Below, piece after piece: positions 9,891 to 20,262 of a stretch of DNA of 64,000 nucleotides. Source of the stretch: Anisus vortex (lineage: Eukaryota; Mollusca; Gastropoda; Planorbidae); NCBI GenBank assembly GCA_949126835.1, contig OX421497.1:9420920-9484919 (forward strand). The letters are read 5' to 3'. Both the position numbers and the translations under genes were made by a program. The notes beneath the pieces are model-generated. The model was not told where the DNA came from and did not search any database. It worked only from the letters and a program-made list of their open reading frames with translations. How positions within the stretch are numbered: position 1 is the first letter of the stretch; each line of letters starts with the position of its first letter.

Positions 9891-12005
9891 AATTAGGATA
9901 ATAAGTTGATAATGCTAAAGATAGTTATAAAAAGTCAAAACAGATACAGATTTTATATGACTATAAAATTTCTAAAAAGGTATGTTTTGTTTAGATCTTG
10001 CATAGATGTGTGTATGTATGTTTGTGTGTAAAGTAGGCAGAGGGAGATGATCTATAACTATTATCATAGCCCACACTTGTTTAGGCAGAGACCTGTGGTA
10101 TTTAAAATGCTAAGATTAAGATTGAACGTCATCTGCTATAAATTTTTCAAACCAGGATTTATATAACAACTGAAAATGTAATCGCTATGCATTCATATTC
10201 ATTTACCGGTACTGGTGTGTGAATGTTTGCACATTCATATGATTATGACAAGAATGTTCTTTTTCATTTAGCTGCTATTGTTTTGTTTGTCAACGCACCC
10301 TATTTGTTTAACTGTGTTGATCTACACTTGTGTACATTTAGTCAGTCTGACTGCTTATAAATTGTACTTTCTTTTACACATCACATATTAATTTATCTCT
10401 CTCACTGTCTGCCATTTTAGAATTGTACATGTATTTTATGGTCATGTTTGTATAGACATTTTATGGCGGACACTTGTGTATGTATTTATTTTATTTTTTG
10501 CTGATTTTATTTATGTACCATTTCATTGAAATTTATTGTGCATTTTCACCTAATTTATCTTGATTGTTGAAAAAACTATTTTATGATTTAAGAACTAGCC
10601 TGCTATTTTAATGATTTAATAGGTTACTGATTTTTTGCAGATGTGATTAAATAGTTTAAGATGTTTGATTTTTTTAAAATGTATTGAAACAACTATTGCT
10701 TATGGCGAGTTATTGATCTTTAAGTATTGAGCATTGTTAATGAGTTCTGGATTATGTAAGACCTTACCGAGAAGGTATATAAAGTATTTAAATTGCCTTG
10801 GACAACAGCATAATTATATGTAAGGCTCAACATAAATTGACCATCATGTTGTAAGCTACTGCTTAGGCAAGGAGGTGAATGTCCATGGAGGTGACTGGCC
10901 AACGATATCATGTTTTTTTTGTAAAAGATAAAATCATTGAATAATATGTTAGACAAAAAATAGAGCATGTTTACAATATGGATTGTGTGGGTTGATTAAA
11001 ATAGATCATGAATTGGGGAAATATATTTTATTGAAAAAAAAAATTAAATATTGTTTTAAATTTATATGCGTATAGATTAATCGTAATAAAATGTCTTTAT
11101 TGCACATATTGATGGTAATTGCTAGATATAAATGTTTTTAGAAGTAAAATTATTTATATTAATGTATATTATATAAAGGTGAATGCTAATCGTTTAAAGC
11201 ATAGCTCTTATCAGACATGTTTAGTACAATTACACAAAGTCACAAATAGAAATTTAAAAATTAAAATTGCAAACAGATAAAAAAGAAATAATTTGTATAT
11301 ATAATTGATTTATTGTTATTGTTGTTACACTAATGATAAATATTTTTGATTTTTTTAGATCTTCTATTTTATGTAACAAATTTTTAACCCATGTAAAAAA
11401 TTGAGTCTGTTTTATCTTTCTATAGGTCTATTCTTATTCTGTTGAGTAAAAGTGATTGAGTGTAAGTGTAAGTAATATTTTGGAGATAATAAGTTAATAA
11501 CAAATATAACCTTTCAAAAATGGCACTTTTAAGGGTAGCAAAAAAAATTCAAAATTCTGAGATTTTAAAAAATCACAACTTTATTTTTTTACTAATAATA
11601 TTATGAATATTAAAAGATAGATCTATATGAATAAACTTGGTATCCACATTCTTAGAATCACAAGTTCTTTACATAGCAACATTTTAAAAGTCCATAAAAC
11701 ACATTTGAAAATTTAGTTTGTGGTACCTACTCATAATATTAATATGATTTGTCTTGTCATTTTTTATAGTATAGAGTATAGATGAATGAAGTATGTTTTT
11801 TTAGAAATCATAAGTTGCAAACATTTTTAGTTTAGGAATTAAAGAGGGAAAAGGGCGTGTAAGTATAAACTTGAAGTTATAAGTAAAAATCATTTAAATT
11901 TGGCTAATGTCAGTAATGTAGTACCGGGGTGATAAAGAATAAGAAGAAGTACGGGTAAATAATTATATAACAATTGGCAGTTTCCAAGGCTATTTAAAAT
12001 AACTA
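9891..12005. other. long AT-rich region without recognised features
   Basis: About 2.1 kb. No sustained frame above about 80 codons, no TIR with TSD and no tandem repeat was recognised. Much of it is T-rich on the given strand. Confidence 0.5.
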
Positions 12006-12013
12006 CCAGCAAC

Positions 12014-12975
12014 CATGCAGAGTCGTTACAAGTTTATGTAGCGCCCCAGGGCAAAAGTTTCAGTGCCACCCCCTTGCATACTGTAACTGCATGTTTAATG
12101 CTATATTTGCTATATTTAGACTCAATCCCCCCCCCCCCCCGGAAGTGTCGCCCCCGGGTGGTACGTGACGTTTTGGCGCGAGTCGTTTAGGCGCGAGGAA
12201 ATAATGGAGGAAAACATTTATTTATTGTTGTATAATAAATGAAACTAATAATAAATAATAATAATTTAAAACGATGTATCTTAATGCATATATAGGACTA
12301 TTAAACTTTTAAAACTTTGTTTTTCATATATGCTTAAAGACTTAAAGGCCTATAATATGCGGAAATTACGCGTGCTAGTTTTTCAATAAAATTCTAATAA
12401 CTACACATGTTCATGAAGTGAACAAATAACTTGATTGATAACTCTCAAATAACTTGATTGTTGTAAAATAGTTGGGAGTGATTAAAACCAGAGTCAATCG
12501 TAGACAAGATGGTCAGAGAATTAATGATAACAATGGATGTTTTAGAAAATGCCTACTGGCTGGGTAGTAAAAAGATAAAAAGAAACTTTTTTTTTTGGAA
12601 TGGTCAATGATGAGTGGTCCTGGCGTCCAGTCAACAACTTGCGTACAAATCAGATATTTATTGTATTACTGTTACCGTTTCAATATAATATTCAAGTGTT
12701 ACTGTTCAGCGATTCCTTAGTTGGAGTATAATTGTATCAAAATCTTAAAATGGATACTATTTGTTTCATTTAATATACAAAAAAATATTGTTTTCAACAA
12801 ATTAAGTTATTTTTATTAATTGATGTTTTTATTCCATCGCGCTCAAATGTCCCGCGCCAAAACGGCGGCGCCAAAACGACCGTCGCGCCAAAACGGCTGC
12901 GCCCAAACGTCCTGCTTCGGCTCCCGGGCATATGCCCCCCCTTCTTACTCCCCCCCCTTCCTAGTGAGGGCACTG
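12014..12975 (+). mobile_element. hAT-type MITE split by a second element
   Basis: Same family as 24054-24215 (TTACAAGTTT..GTAGCGCCCCAGGG, GCAAAAGTTTCAG, CTTGCATACTGTAACTGC, a C-run, right end GAGGGCACTG). It is flanked by a perfect 8-bp duplication CCAGCAAC (12006-12013 and 12976-12983). The core is interrupted at its CCCCGGG block by about 770 bp with different ends (12157-12922). The left end carries four extra bases, CATG, before CAGAG compared with the 24.05 kb copy. Confidence 0.8.
12157..12922. mobile_element. TIR element with iterated CGTTTTGGCGCG ends
   Basis: The left end is GTACGTGACGTTTTGGCGCG followed by a second CGTTTAGGCGCGA. The right end has about five inverted copies (for example CGCGCCAAAACGGC and GCGCCCAAACGTCC). 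The interior is AT-rich with no coding frame. Sequence flanking both sides retains a CCCCGGG or TCCCGGG motif, consistent with a target duplication, but the exact boundaries are uncertain. A lone left-end piece of the same family sits at 14653-14673. The superfamily is not recognised. Confidence 0.6.
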
Positions 12976-12983
12976 CCAGCAAC

Positions 12984-13766
12984 TTCATTGAATAATTTTA
13001 GTTTCACCATCACCAATAACTATAAACTCAGGAGTTCCACAAGAAACTGTTCTTGAACCCTTTCTATTTCTAATTTATATAGGCCTACATACCCAATTGC
13101 ATCAACACACGTGAACAAAAGTAAGGTTATTTGTAGATTATTGTATAATTTATAAAAACAAAAAAGATACGTAGTAAAAGACAAAAAAGAATATACAAAA
13201 AATGGGAAGCTATCTGGAGTATGCTGTCTTTACTCCCTGAAAAGTGCCTAAATTTGACAAGGGTGCCTTGACAAATGTTTTGTTTTTTTGGTTTAAAAAA
13301 AAAATTTAATGTTAAAAGTTTAAATCAAAAGGATTACCAGAACATACACAAAAAGGACCTAAAATTAAACATTTAACCTAAACAATTATGTAAACAATAC
13401 ATTTTATATAAAAATAAATACATTTCAAAGACAATAAAAAAAACATAATCATTATGGCTCTGTATAAAATAGAATTTCTAATTTTTAAATTAAAAATAAG
13501 GCCTACTAAGCTATTAAATGCGTTTATTTCAACAAACATAAAAATACACCAAAACGTAATTTAAGGCAAGGCCTATAGACTATATATGATATATATAGAT
13601 ATATAATAAATTAAACATAGTTTTTACTATGTGACTAAGCTTATAACTAAGTTATATATGTAGGCGTAGGTTGAAATGCAATCGAAAGTTACGGTCCCGG
13701 TAACGAAATAAACGATAAGCTTAGCCATCATCTTATACTTATAGTCCTACACACTATATGACAGCA
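12984..13766. other. AT-rich region without recognised features
   Basis: No gene or element boundaries were recognised. It contains several AGGCCTA motifs and a TA-rich stretch near 13580-13610. Confidence 0.4.
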
Positions 13767-13798
13767 CGTAGGCCTATAGTTATAGTTATAGGCCTACG
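13767..13798. repeat. perfect 12-bp inverted repeat, loop 8
   Basis: Arms CGTAGGCCTATA (13767-13778) and TATAGGCCTACG (13787-13798) surround GTTATAGT. Each arm contains the AGGCCTA motif that is over-represented across the window. Function is unknown. Confidence 0.85.
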
Positions 13799-13819
13799 GA
13801 CATAAGATTTCTATTAAAA

Positions 13820-14107
13820 AGTAAAGTAGACCTACCCACTACCCATCAGACCAAATTGCTCCATTGGACCGGTGATGCAGCATTTACCAGATTCTGTGGC
13901 CACGGCATACTAGATGAGTGTGTGGCCAGCACTATGCCCAACCGCCTTTACATTACCCCAACTAAGTTTTAGCCTACTAGGGCAACTAAGGTCAGGTATC
14001 CATCAGAGCTGGATAGACCCAGGGACACTCTCCAGACCTGGGAAAAAAAATCCTAGCCAGCACAGTAGGATTCGAACCCTGGACCTTCGGCATATTTATA
14101 AGTCGGC
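13820..14107 (-). mobile_element. tRNA-derived SINE, near full length
   Basis: On the minus strand the A-box side starts near 14107, the B box GGTTCGAATCC lies at about 14075, then come CCCAGGTCTGGAGAGTGTCC, CAGCTCTGATGG, the GTAAAG..GGCGG region and a tail ending near 13840. An extra CCTACTAGGGCAACTAAG insertion interrupts the middle. Confidence 0.8.
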
Positions 14108-14532
14108 CATAATATATATAAAAAAAAAAACTCAGTGAACAAATTCGGAATCCTTTCGGGCAACCGCGGGCTTGAGACATTATGGCAAGTTAGAGAAAAA
14201 CCTAATCGATTCAATTTCAACGTAGAAAGGGCCGTAGAGATAAACCTAATCGATTCCATTTCAACGTAGAAAGGGCCGTATCTTAATCGAAATTGGTAAA
14301 ATTTCGAAACGAGCCTTTATTAAATCAAGAAAAAAAAAATGGAATCACCAGGCATAACTGATCCACTTATAAATTAGGGCCTAAAGTTAATTTGGCATAA
14401 AGGTCAAAACCATAAAACCGACAATGACAATAAAACTGATAATGATATAATTAAAATGTAGTTATAGACCTACCGTATTTATTTAGCGCCTTTATCTGGA
14501 GTAGGGCCTAATATAGAGCTGCTGCGTAGGCT
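14108..14532. other. short direct repeat in AT-rich DNA
   Basis: A 38-40 bp segment starting AACCTAATCGATTC and ending AGAAAGGGCCGTA occurs twice in tandem (about 14199-14235 and 14243-14280). Nothing else is recognised. Confidence 0.5.
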
Positions 14533-14640
14533 AGGGCGGGGTAGGCAACCTATGGTACGAGTACCAAACTTAGCACGCAAAGCGATATTGTTTTAAAAAG
14601 AACTTAAAAAACAAATTATTTTATAAGATTTACCTTCGTT
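14533..14640 (+). mobile_element. hAT left-end fragment
   Basis: CGGGGTAGGCAACCTATGG then CGAGTACCAAACTTAGCACG corresponds to the left end of the CAGGGGTCGGCAACC family complete at 27439-28578. No right end is present. Confidence 0.55.
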
Positions 14641-14652
14641 AAAGTTAAACAC

Positions 14653-14673
14653 GGTACGTGACGTTTTGGCGCT
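14653..14673 (+). mobile_element. end fragment of the CGTTTTGGCGC element
   Basis: GGTACGTGACGTTTTGGCGC is identical to the left end of the element at 12157-12922. Only about 20 bp are recognisable. Confidence 0.5.
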
Positions 14674-15859
14674 GCAAGCTATGGAATAAATAACACATCA
14701 CATCATGCAATAAACGTAATGTAGTCTAACAACTTCAATCGAAGAAAACATTTTTTTAAATGTCTTTTTTTTTTTTTACAAAAGTAAAGATATATAACGT
14801 GTCTACCTGATCTGGATGAAAACTTCCAGCCAGATGTAGGCCTAAGAGAACCTTGGGCTCGTCCGTTTTTTTTAGAGACTTATAAATTTTCGGTGGTCAA
14901 AATTCAAAGATATAAAGTGAAAGGCTTGTTTCTTGATACCCGGTATGTCGTTGAGTAAATTCATTCTAAACATTAATTGATTTGTTCTATAATTTGTGTT
15001 CTCAAAGAAACCATTTCTGAAAAAAAAATCAATAAAGAAATTAAATCACTGGTTAAGAAAGGATACTTTTTTTTTAAAGTAACTAGTAGCCTAAATATCA
15101 TGAGGATGTGATGTCCGCACAATGAGTTGTAAAAAAAAAAGTATAAATAAATTATTATTATATATATAAATTTATATTTGAGCCTTCATTGATCCATTTT
15201 GTTGGTTTTAGTGGATTTATCTCCCTTACCCTGAAGTTTAGCTAAGTTGTGTTTTTTTTTAATTTGAAAACCTAGTAGTGCTTGTCCATAGGCTTACATA
15301 TAAAAAAGTAACATATAAGCTTATTCACTAGAATCTAACAATTTGGGTGAGAAGAAAAAACTAACAATCGCAATGTTTTGCTAATTAATCAACATCATCA
15401 ATAAATATTATGTTCTTGTTGTCCCCCTTTTTTCAATGTTCTATGTTTAAATATTATCTCCCTTTTCCATCAATTTCCATTCAAATAACCGATGTCTGAA
15501 CTACCGATGATGTTTCTGTTTCCTAGCGTCAGTTGCTATTGACCGCGGGTGACTATGTGAGCGGAAGTGGGGTGAGACTGAGAGGCGGGGGGGGGGGGGG
15601 GGGGTAAGGGTGGATGGGAGTTAACTCGACGATATTTTTTTATTTATGTGACTCCGTGTTTTGAGTTCTTATGTTCCCAGTAGAATATATTTAAATTGTG
15701 ATTATTTTTTTCACGGCTTATAAAAGAGTTAAAAAAACATCAGCATTTGAAGTTGCGTTTATGCCATTAAAAGAAGTATTTGAAATATGTGAAAACAAAT
15801 AATCAGTTAAGGTTAAACCCGATTCCCCTTACACACCTATTTAGTGTCAAAATTGTGAT
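14674..15859. other. unassigned DNA with a long G tract
   Basis: No gene is recognised. A run of about 20 G residues at roughly 15585-15604 stands out in otherwise AT-rich sequence. It is of a kind that could form quadruplexes or vary in length. Confidence 0.5.
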
Positions 15860-15900
15860 TAGGGATGTTAAAAGCAAACCGGAATCCCGGTTAAACATAG
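15860..15900 (+). mobile_element. TAGGGATG hAT left-end fragment
   Basis: TAGGGATGTTAAAAGCAAACC then CCGGTT matches the left end of the complete element at 58978-59541. The right end is missing. Confidence 0.5.
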
Positions 15901-15956
15901 CTCGGTCGGTATAGCTTCGCTAAGGAAATAACATTGCTTTGTTTCCACTTATATAT

Positions 15957-16375
15957 GGATAATATGGTTCGGAAACGTGTTGCGGCACAATAGCAGTACC
16001 CTCACCGGGGGGGGGGGGGGCAGCAGAGGGGGCATATGCCAGGGAGCGACAATTCCGGGGGGGGGGGGGGGGCTGCAAATATAGCACTAAACAAGCAGTT
16101 ACAGTATGCAAGGAGGCGGAGCTGATACTTTTGTCCTGTGGCGCTAGATAAGCTTGTAAAGCACAATAGCCCGTCAAATACAATCCTCCAGGGCACGGCA
16201 GAAGGTGGACGTCGTTGAGGCTGTCAGCGGAGATGCTGGTTCAATAATGTGAAGTTTTTGACAGGGTTGCAGTTGACTCAACTATGGACAACCGCTCAAG
16301 ATAGGCCAAAGTGGAGAAAGTTGACTGCTGAGGTGTCCATTCACTCCCCCAACGACCACAACGGTTATTTGATTG
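15957..16375 (+). pseudogene. LINE ORF2 C-terminal remnant, split by a MITE
   Basis: The reading WFGNVLRHNS just before 15994 and SNTILQGTAEGG after 16169 match the minus-strand LINE at 55728-56010 (WFGHVLRHNS, KTILHGTVEGG). Further on, VDSTMDNRSR, AKVEKVDC and PQRPQRLFD correspond to the LTQLLTIAQDR and SPQRPQRSWD end of that copy. Frameshifts and stops are frequent. The 5' side is truncated and the remnant ends near ATTGATGAT, the same tail as the other copy. This is the far C-terminal region of a non-LTR retrotransposon polyprotein, not a host gene. Confidence 0.7.
15994..16161 (-). mobile_element. hAT-type MITE inserted in the LINE
   Basis: Flanked by a perfect 8-bp duplication CACAATAG (15986-15993 and 16162-16169). 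The left end CAGTACCCTCACC is followed by two G runs, then GCAGTTACAGTATGCAAGGA, as in reversed copies of the MITEs at 24054-24215 and 12014-12975. The LINE copy at 55728-56010 shows the uninterrupted site, where CGGCACAATAGCC occurs once. Confidence 0.88.
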
Positions 16376-16514
16376 ATGATAAATATGGCATCCGTCCGTC
16401 CCCAAATAGACCACGATAGCCTAGGCGATGCTTCTAAAGAGCCAGCTGTTGCCCAGGCAGCAGGCCCTCTCTCTCGCTCCACGCAGATGGTGATTCCAGG
16501 GGGGAACAGCTAAG

Positions 16515-17075
16515 CTGATACAGCAATAGACCATCTGCGTCGCATGAGTTGCCATAGAGCACGCTATAAGACTGTCTTAGGGACTCCTTCTCCTGATTTT
16601 CTGTTATGGTTTACTCTCCATTGACAGGTGTAGCCTCGAGATAAAGGTGGTTTGAGATCGGAGTTTCCCTCTCATACATGAGCTACCGATCTAGGTTTAC
16701 GAGCCCCATCTGCCCGAAGCTACTGGTTTTAAGGCGCCAGTGGTTCACCATCACCCAGTGGCGTAGCTAGGGATTTGGGGGCGCGGGGGGCTTGGCCTTA
16801 TTAGGGGTCCCTGCATTTTGACTTTCGACATTATGACCGAAAAAACATTCGGACACTCCTTTGGAGACCCCCCTCAAGTAGGGGCCCGAGAGGGGGGGAC
16901 TATCAAATTTGGACCTACTTTGACAAACTTTTAGTTGAAACATGATCCGCCAGACTTGGGTTTCAAGTCAACCGAGAAGGCCATGATTTGGAATTCAGTT
17001 AGCAGAGGCTATTTGAGACGCAAGCCCACTCTCATCCCTGGTTATACCGGTACTAACCTTGGACCTAATTGTGTT
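16515..17075. repeat. unidentified dispersed repeat, copy 2
   Basis: Matches 4168-4600 through GACCATCTGCGTCGCATGAG, ACTCCTTCTCCTGATTTTCT, CCCATCTGCCCGAAG, AACATGATCCGCCAGACTTGG and GCAGAGGCTATTTGAGACGC. It is interrupted by hAT-end sequence at 16756-16930. Confidence 0.6.
16756..16930 (+). mobile_element. hAT end fragment in the dispersed repeat
   Basis: Begins CAGTGGCGTAGCTAGGG, exactly the 17-bp TIR of the hAT at 26040-28885. About 175 bp separate repeat blocks that are contiguous at about 4435. The expected right TIR and a clean TSD are absent, so this is a deleted or abortive insertion. Confidence 0.6.
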
Positions 17076-17289
17076 ATAAAGTGTGTTTTTTTTAATCTGG
17101 ATCGCGTAAAAAAAAATGTCACAAATCTCAGGTGCTATAATTAGAGTAAGGTTAATGTAGGTATCCAAAACTGATTTTTTTTTCAAGCTGTTGAATTGTC
17201 TTTTTTTTTCATGCTAAATAGAAAGACAAACATGTTATAAGAACTGTCATGGCACTCTTATGACGGTAAGGCAATTTTCAAGAAAATTA

Positions 17290-17430
17290 TGAAACGTTAC
17301 CTTATAAGCTTACAGACGTTCTCTCTAGGTAGAAGATTATTATGTCCACTAGGCCCAAAACTCCTGCAGGGCGACAAGGATCCGCCGGTGGCAGGGATAG
17401 AACCCGCGACGTGTCAATTGGTCCAGCCGG
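17290..17430 (-). mobile_element. SINE with tRNA-like head and LINE-type tail
   Basis: On the minus strand a B-box-like GGGTTCTATCCC (about 17400) lies in a tRNA-like stretch, followed by ATAATAATCTTCTACC, GAACGTCTGTAAGCTTATAAG. The last part matches the LINE 3' end at 49921-50160 and 52055-52280 (AATAATCTTCTTTT, GAGCGTCTGTAATGTATAAG). A SINE sharing its tail with a partner LINE is a known arrangement. The A box is weak. Confidence 0.55.
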
Positions 17431-18155
17431 CTTCACACTTTAATTATTTACAAGTGTGTTACATTTTGCCACCTCAAAAAGTCACATTTTTAGAAAATAG
17501 AAGATTGGTTATTGTCCAAGTTATTTTGTTTAAAAAAAACAAAAGTTAGTTTGTAGCTAAGAGACTCCTTTTTTCCATGAATGTGGTGCAATAAACATAA
17601 TAATAAATTTTTTTTTTATCATGGATATCATTTTTCATACATTTTACAATTTTTTTCAAGGGAGACACAAATAAAAAAAATTACCTATTTTTTAAAAATC
17701 ACTATAAATGACCTATTATAAGTAAAAGCTTCTAAAAAGATCAAATCGAAGGTCATCTAATGCTCTGTAGAGTCGTAATAGACTCTAATCTTTCACTTGA
17801 ACCAATAGTTTCATTTTTTTCCCATCCACACACAAATCCATACAGCTATTAACTTCCAGAGTGCAAATCCATTAACACTTGCTTACATACACTGTAACAA
17901 TTTTGAGTGTACGCCTTGTTGGTTGATCCGGGGACGTAGTATGTTGATGGAAGATGTGCTAATATTTGTTTTCAACACACACAGTCACACGCATTGCAAG
18001 CTCTCATGGAAGTTCTGCAGGGCAGATAACTCGGATAGCCATTATTTAAATGTGGAATTAAACGGGATGACCCATCAGAGTTGCTTGGGGAATATTAAAT
18101 GTATCGCTTTTTTTCTTATCGTTTTTGTTTTTTAATAATAAATTTAGACAACATT
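17431..18155. other. AT-rich region without recognised features
   Basis: No frame or element boundary was recognised between the SINE and the long-TIR element. Confidence 0.4.
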
Positions 18156-18162
18156 ATTTAAC

Positions 18163-18907
18163 CATAGACTATAATATACATGGACCGCTTGCTTTAGTTT
18201 TGTATGCTATTATCTTCTGTTTTTTGCAATTCCCGATTCTAAATGAAGTAATTGTATTACAAGTTCCGTTTTATTAAATTGCATTTTTTCGACTTTAAAT
18301 GAATACTTGTAGGCCTATTAATATATCATTGACTATAATAAGATGGCCCGCCTGCTCTATTTTTAAAGCTTATTTACTTATTTTCTTTTTTTTCCGTTTG
18401 CACACAACACTGATCTATAAATGTTTCCGCTCTGTACTACTTTCGATTTAAATTTTTCATTGAGAAAATCATTGCCATTAAATAAAACGGAACTTGTATA
18501 TCAATAACTTTTTTTCCGGTGTAGCAATGACTTTATTGAGAATCGGGAATTCCGATCATCAGTGTTTCAATTCATCATATAGCAGAAATACCATAGACTA
18601 TTATATACACCGAACATGAGTCTAACAGAAAAACTCCATACTTCTTCAATAAGTATTTATTTAATTTGAACATTTACCTCCAGTATGCCTTTCAATTCAT
18701 CAACAAAAACTTCCTCATCCATAGCGTCCATATCTTAGTCATAGATTGACGCACAAAATTAAAAAAAAAAAATGGTGCGATTCAATAAAACGGAATTTGT
18801 ATTACAATTACTTCATTTAGAATCGGGAATTCCGAAATAAGCAGTCTTTCGAGTCATCATCTAGCAGAAAAACTAAAGCAAGCGGTCCATGTATATTATA
18901 GTCTATG
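18163..18907. mobile_element. long-TIR (foldback-like) element
   Basis: The outermost 39 bp, beginning CATAGACTATAATATACATG, are perfectly inverted at the right end. After a length difference, a second inverted block of about 55 bp (AATTCCCGATTCTAAATGAA) follows. A 7-bp direct repeat ATTTAAC flanks it (18156-18162 and 18908-18914). The interior contains partial further copies of the arms (about 18325-18345 and 18490-18620), so the element is internally duplicated. There is no coding frame. Confidence 0.75.
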
Positions 18908-18914
18908 ATTTAAC

Positions 18915-19460
18915 ATTCTCCTTTATTAGATAATGTTTTAACATTTATCTTTGAGCATTTTAGAACTTTAAAAATATTAATTATTTAATTGGCCTTTTTT
19001 AAACATTCAATATTTTTTCTTAACGGAAATGTGGCATGTATATAATAATATGATTATAGAGTGGTGCGCAAAATAATACACATCATTGGACAGTAAATGA
19101 ACAAATGCGAATTGTGAAGGGGAATAATTTGTGTAAGGGGAAGCTACTAGGGAAGATTAAAAAAAACCTTCATTTACATTTTGGGTTAGGAGTAAAGAAA
19201 AATATCTTGGATAGCGTACTATTTAGTTATAATGATATTATATTATGTCGTTTGTGTGGCGGGAGAACTGTTTAAGGGAATTAGATACTATAAACAACCC
19301 TCGTGTATATAGTCCTATGTGTAAATAATAATTGGTTAATAAGGATCTTTAAGTTATCTCTAAGTCAATTTACAGCTTCGTGTTACGCACGTCCGAGGGA
19401 GCCTGAGATAGAAAACATAGTAGCCTAGTCGTCTGAGTAGGCTAAATATAATCAAATAAC
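18915..19460. other. AT-rich region without recognised features
   Basis: No gene, TIR or tandem structure was recognised. Confidence 0.4.
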
Positions 19461-19612
19461 AGACCAGCACAACGCACAGCCGCCTTTACTTGACCCCAAC
19501 TAAAGTCGGGTACAAGTACGAGATGGTAGATTCAGGCACACCCCACCAGACCAATCTTAGCCTTCATCAAGATTTGGTACGCTAGTCGAACGCACTGCCG
19601 CTCGGCTACAAA
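19461..19612 (-). mobile_element. SINE fragment
   Basis: Minus-strand A-box side TAGCCGAGCGGCAGTGCG, a damaged B box, and the TTGGGGTCAAGTAAAGGCGG block of the main SINE family are recognisable. The middle is shortened. Confidence 0.65.
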
Positions 19613-19639
19613 GTCCAATAATTAATTTTCTAGTGGCCA

Positions 19640-20262
19640 AATAATAGACTTTTAGAGGTAAAAAAAAATATTTTAGCCAAAGAATGAAGTATCCAAAGAA
19701 TCTAGTGTCGGAAAAATCAAGATTACGAAGAATCTAGTGTCCGAAAACACATAGTTGCCAAAAAAAACAACAACTGGAGGCCAAAGAACCCGGTAATCCG
19801 AAAAATTATAGTTGCCAAAGAATCTAGTGGACGAAAAATCTGGTAGTTAGACCTAGAAATTAAAAAAATTACAGTAACCCAAAAATCAAGAATACAAAAA
19901 TTCTAGTGGCCGAAAAATCTAGTAATCCACAAAATTTAGTGGCCGAAAAATGAAGTATAAAAAGAATCTAGAGACTTAAGATTCTATTGATAAAAAAAAT
20001 AAAAATTAAGATTTCAAAAAACTAGTGGCTAAGAAATCAAGAATTCAGAGAATCTAGTGGCTAAAGAATCGATTGGGCAAAGTATCTTGTTTCTAACGAA
20101 ACTCGTGGCCAAGTAATCTAGGGGCCGAATAATCTAGTGGCCAAAATATTGTGATCTTAGATGTAGGCAACGAAAAATCTTGTGGTTAAATAATCTTGTG
20201 ACTAAAAATATTGTGGTCTAGGAATCTAGTCGCCAAATAATCTAGAGGCCCAAAACATCTAA
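19640..20262. repeat. highly diverged minisatellite
   Basis: About 620 bp of imperfect repetition of roughly AATCTAGTGGCCAAAG, unit about 15-18 bp, with variants such as AATCTAGTGTCCGAAA and AATCTTGTGGTTAAAT. No two neighbouring units are identical, so the array is old. Confidence 0.7.
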
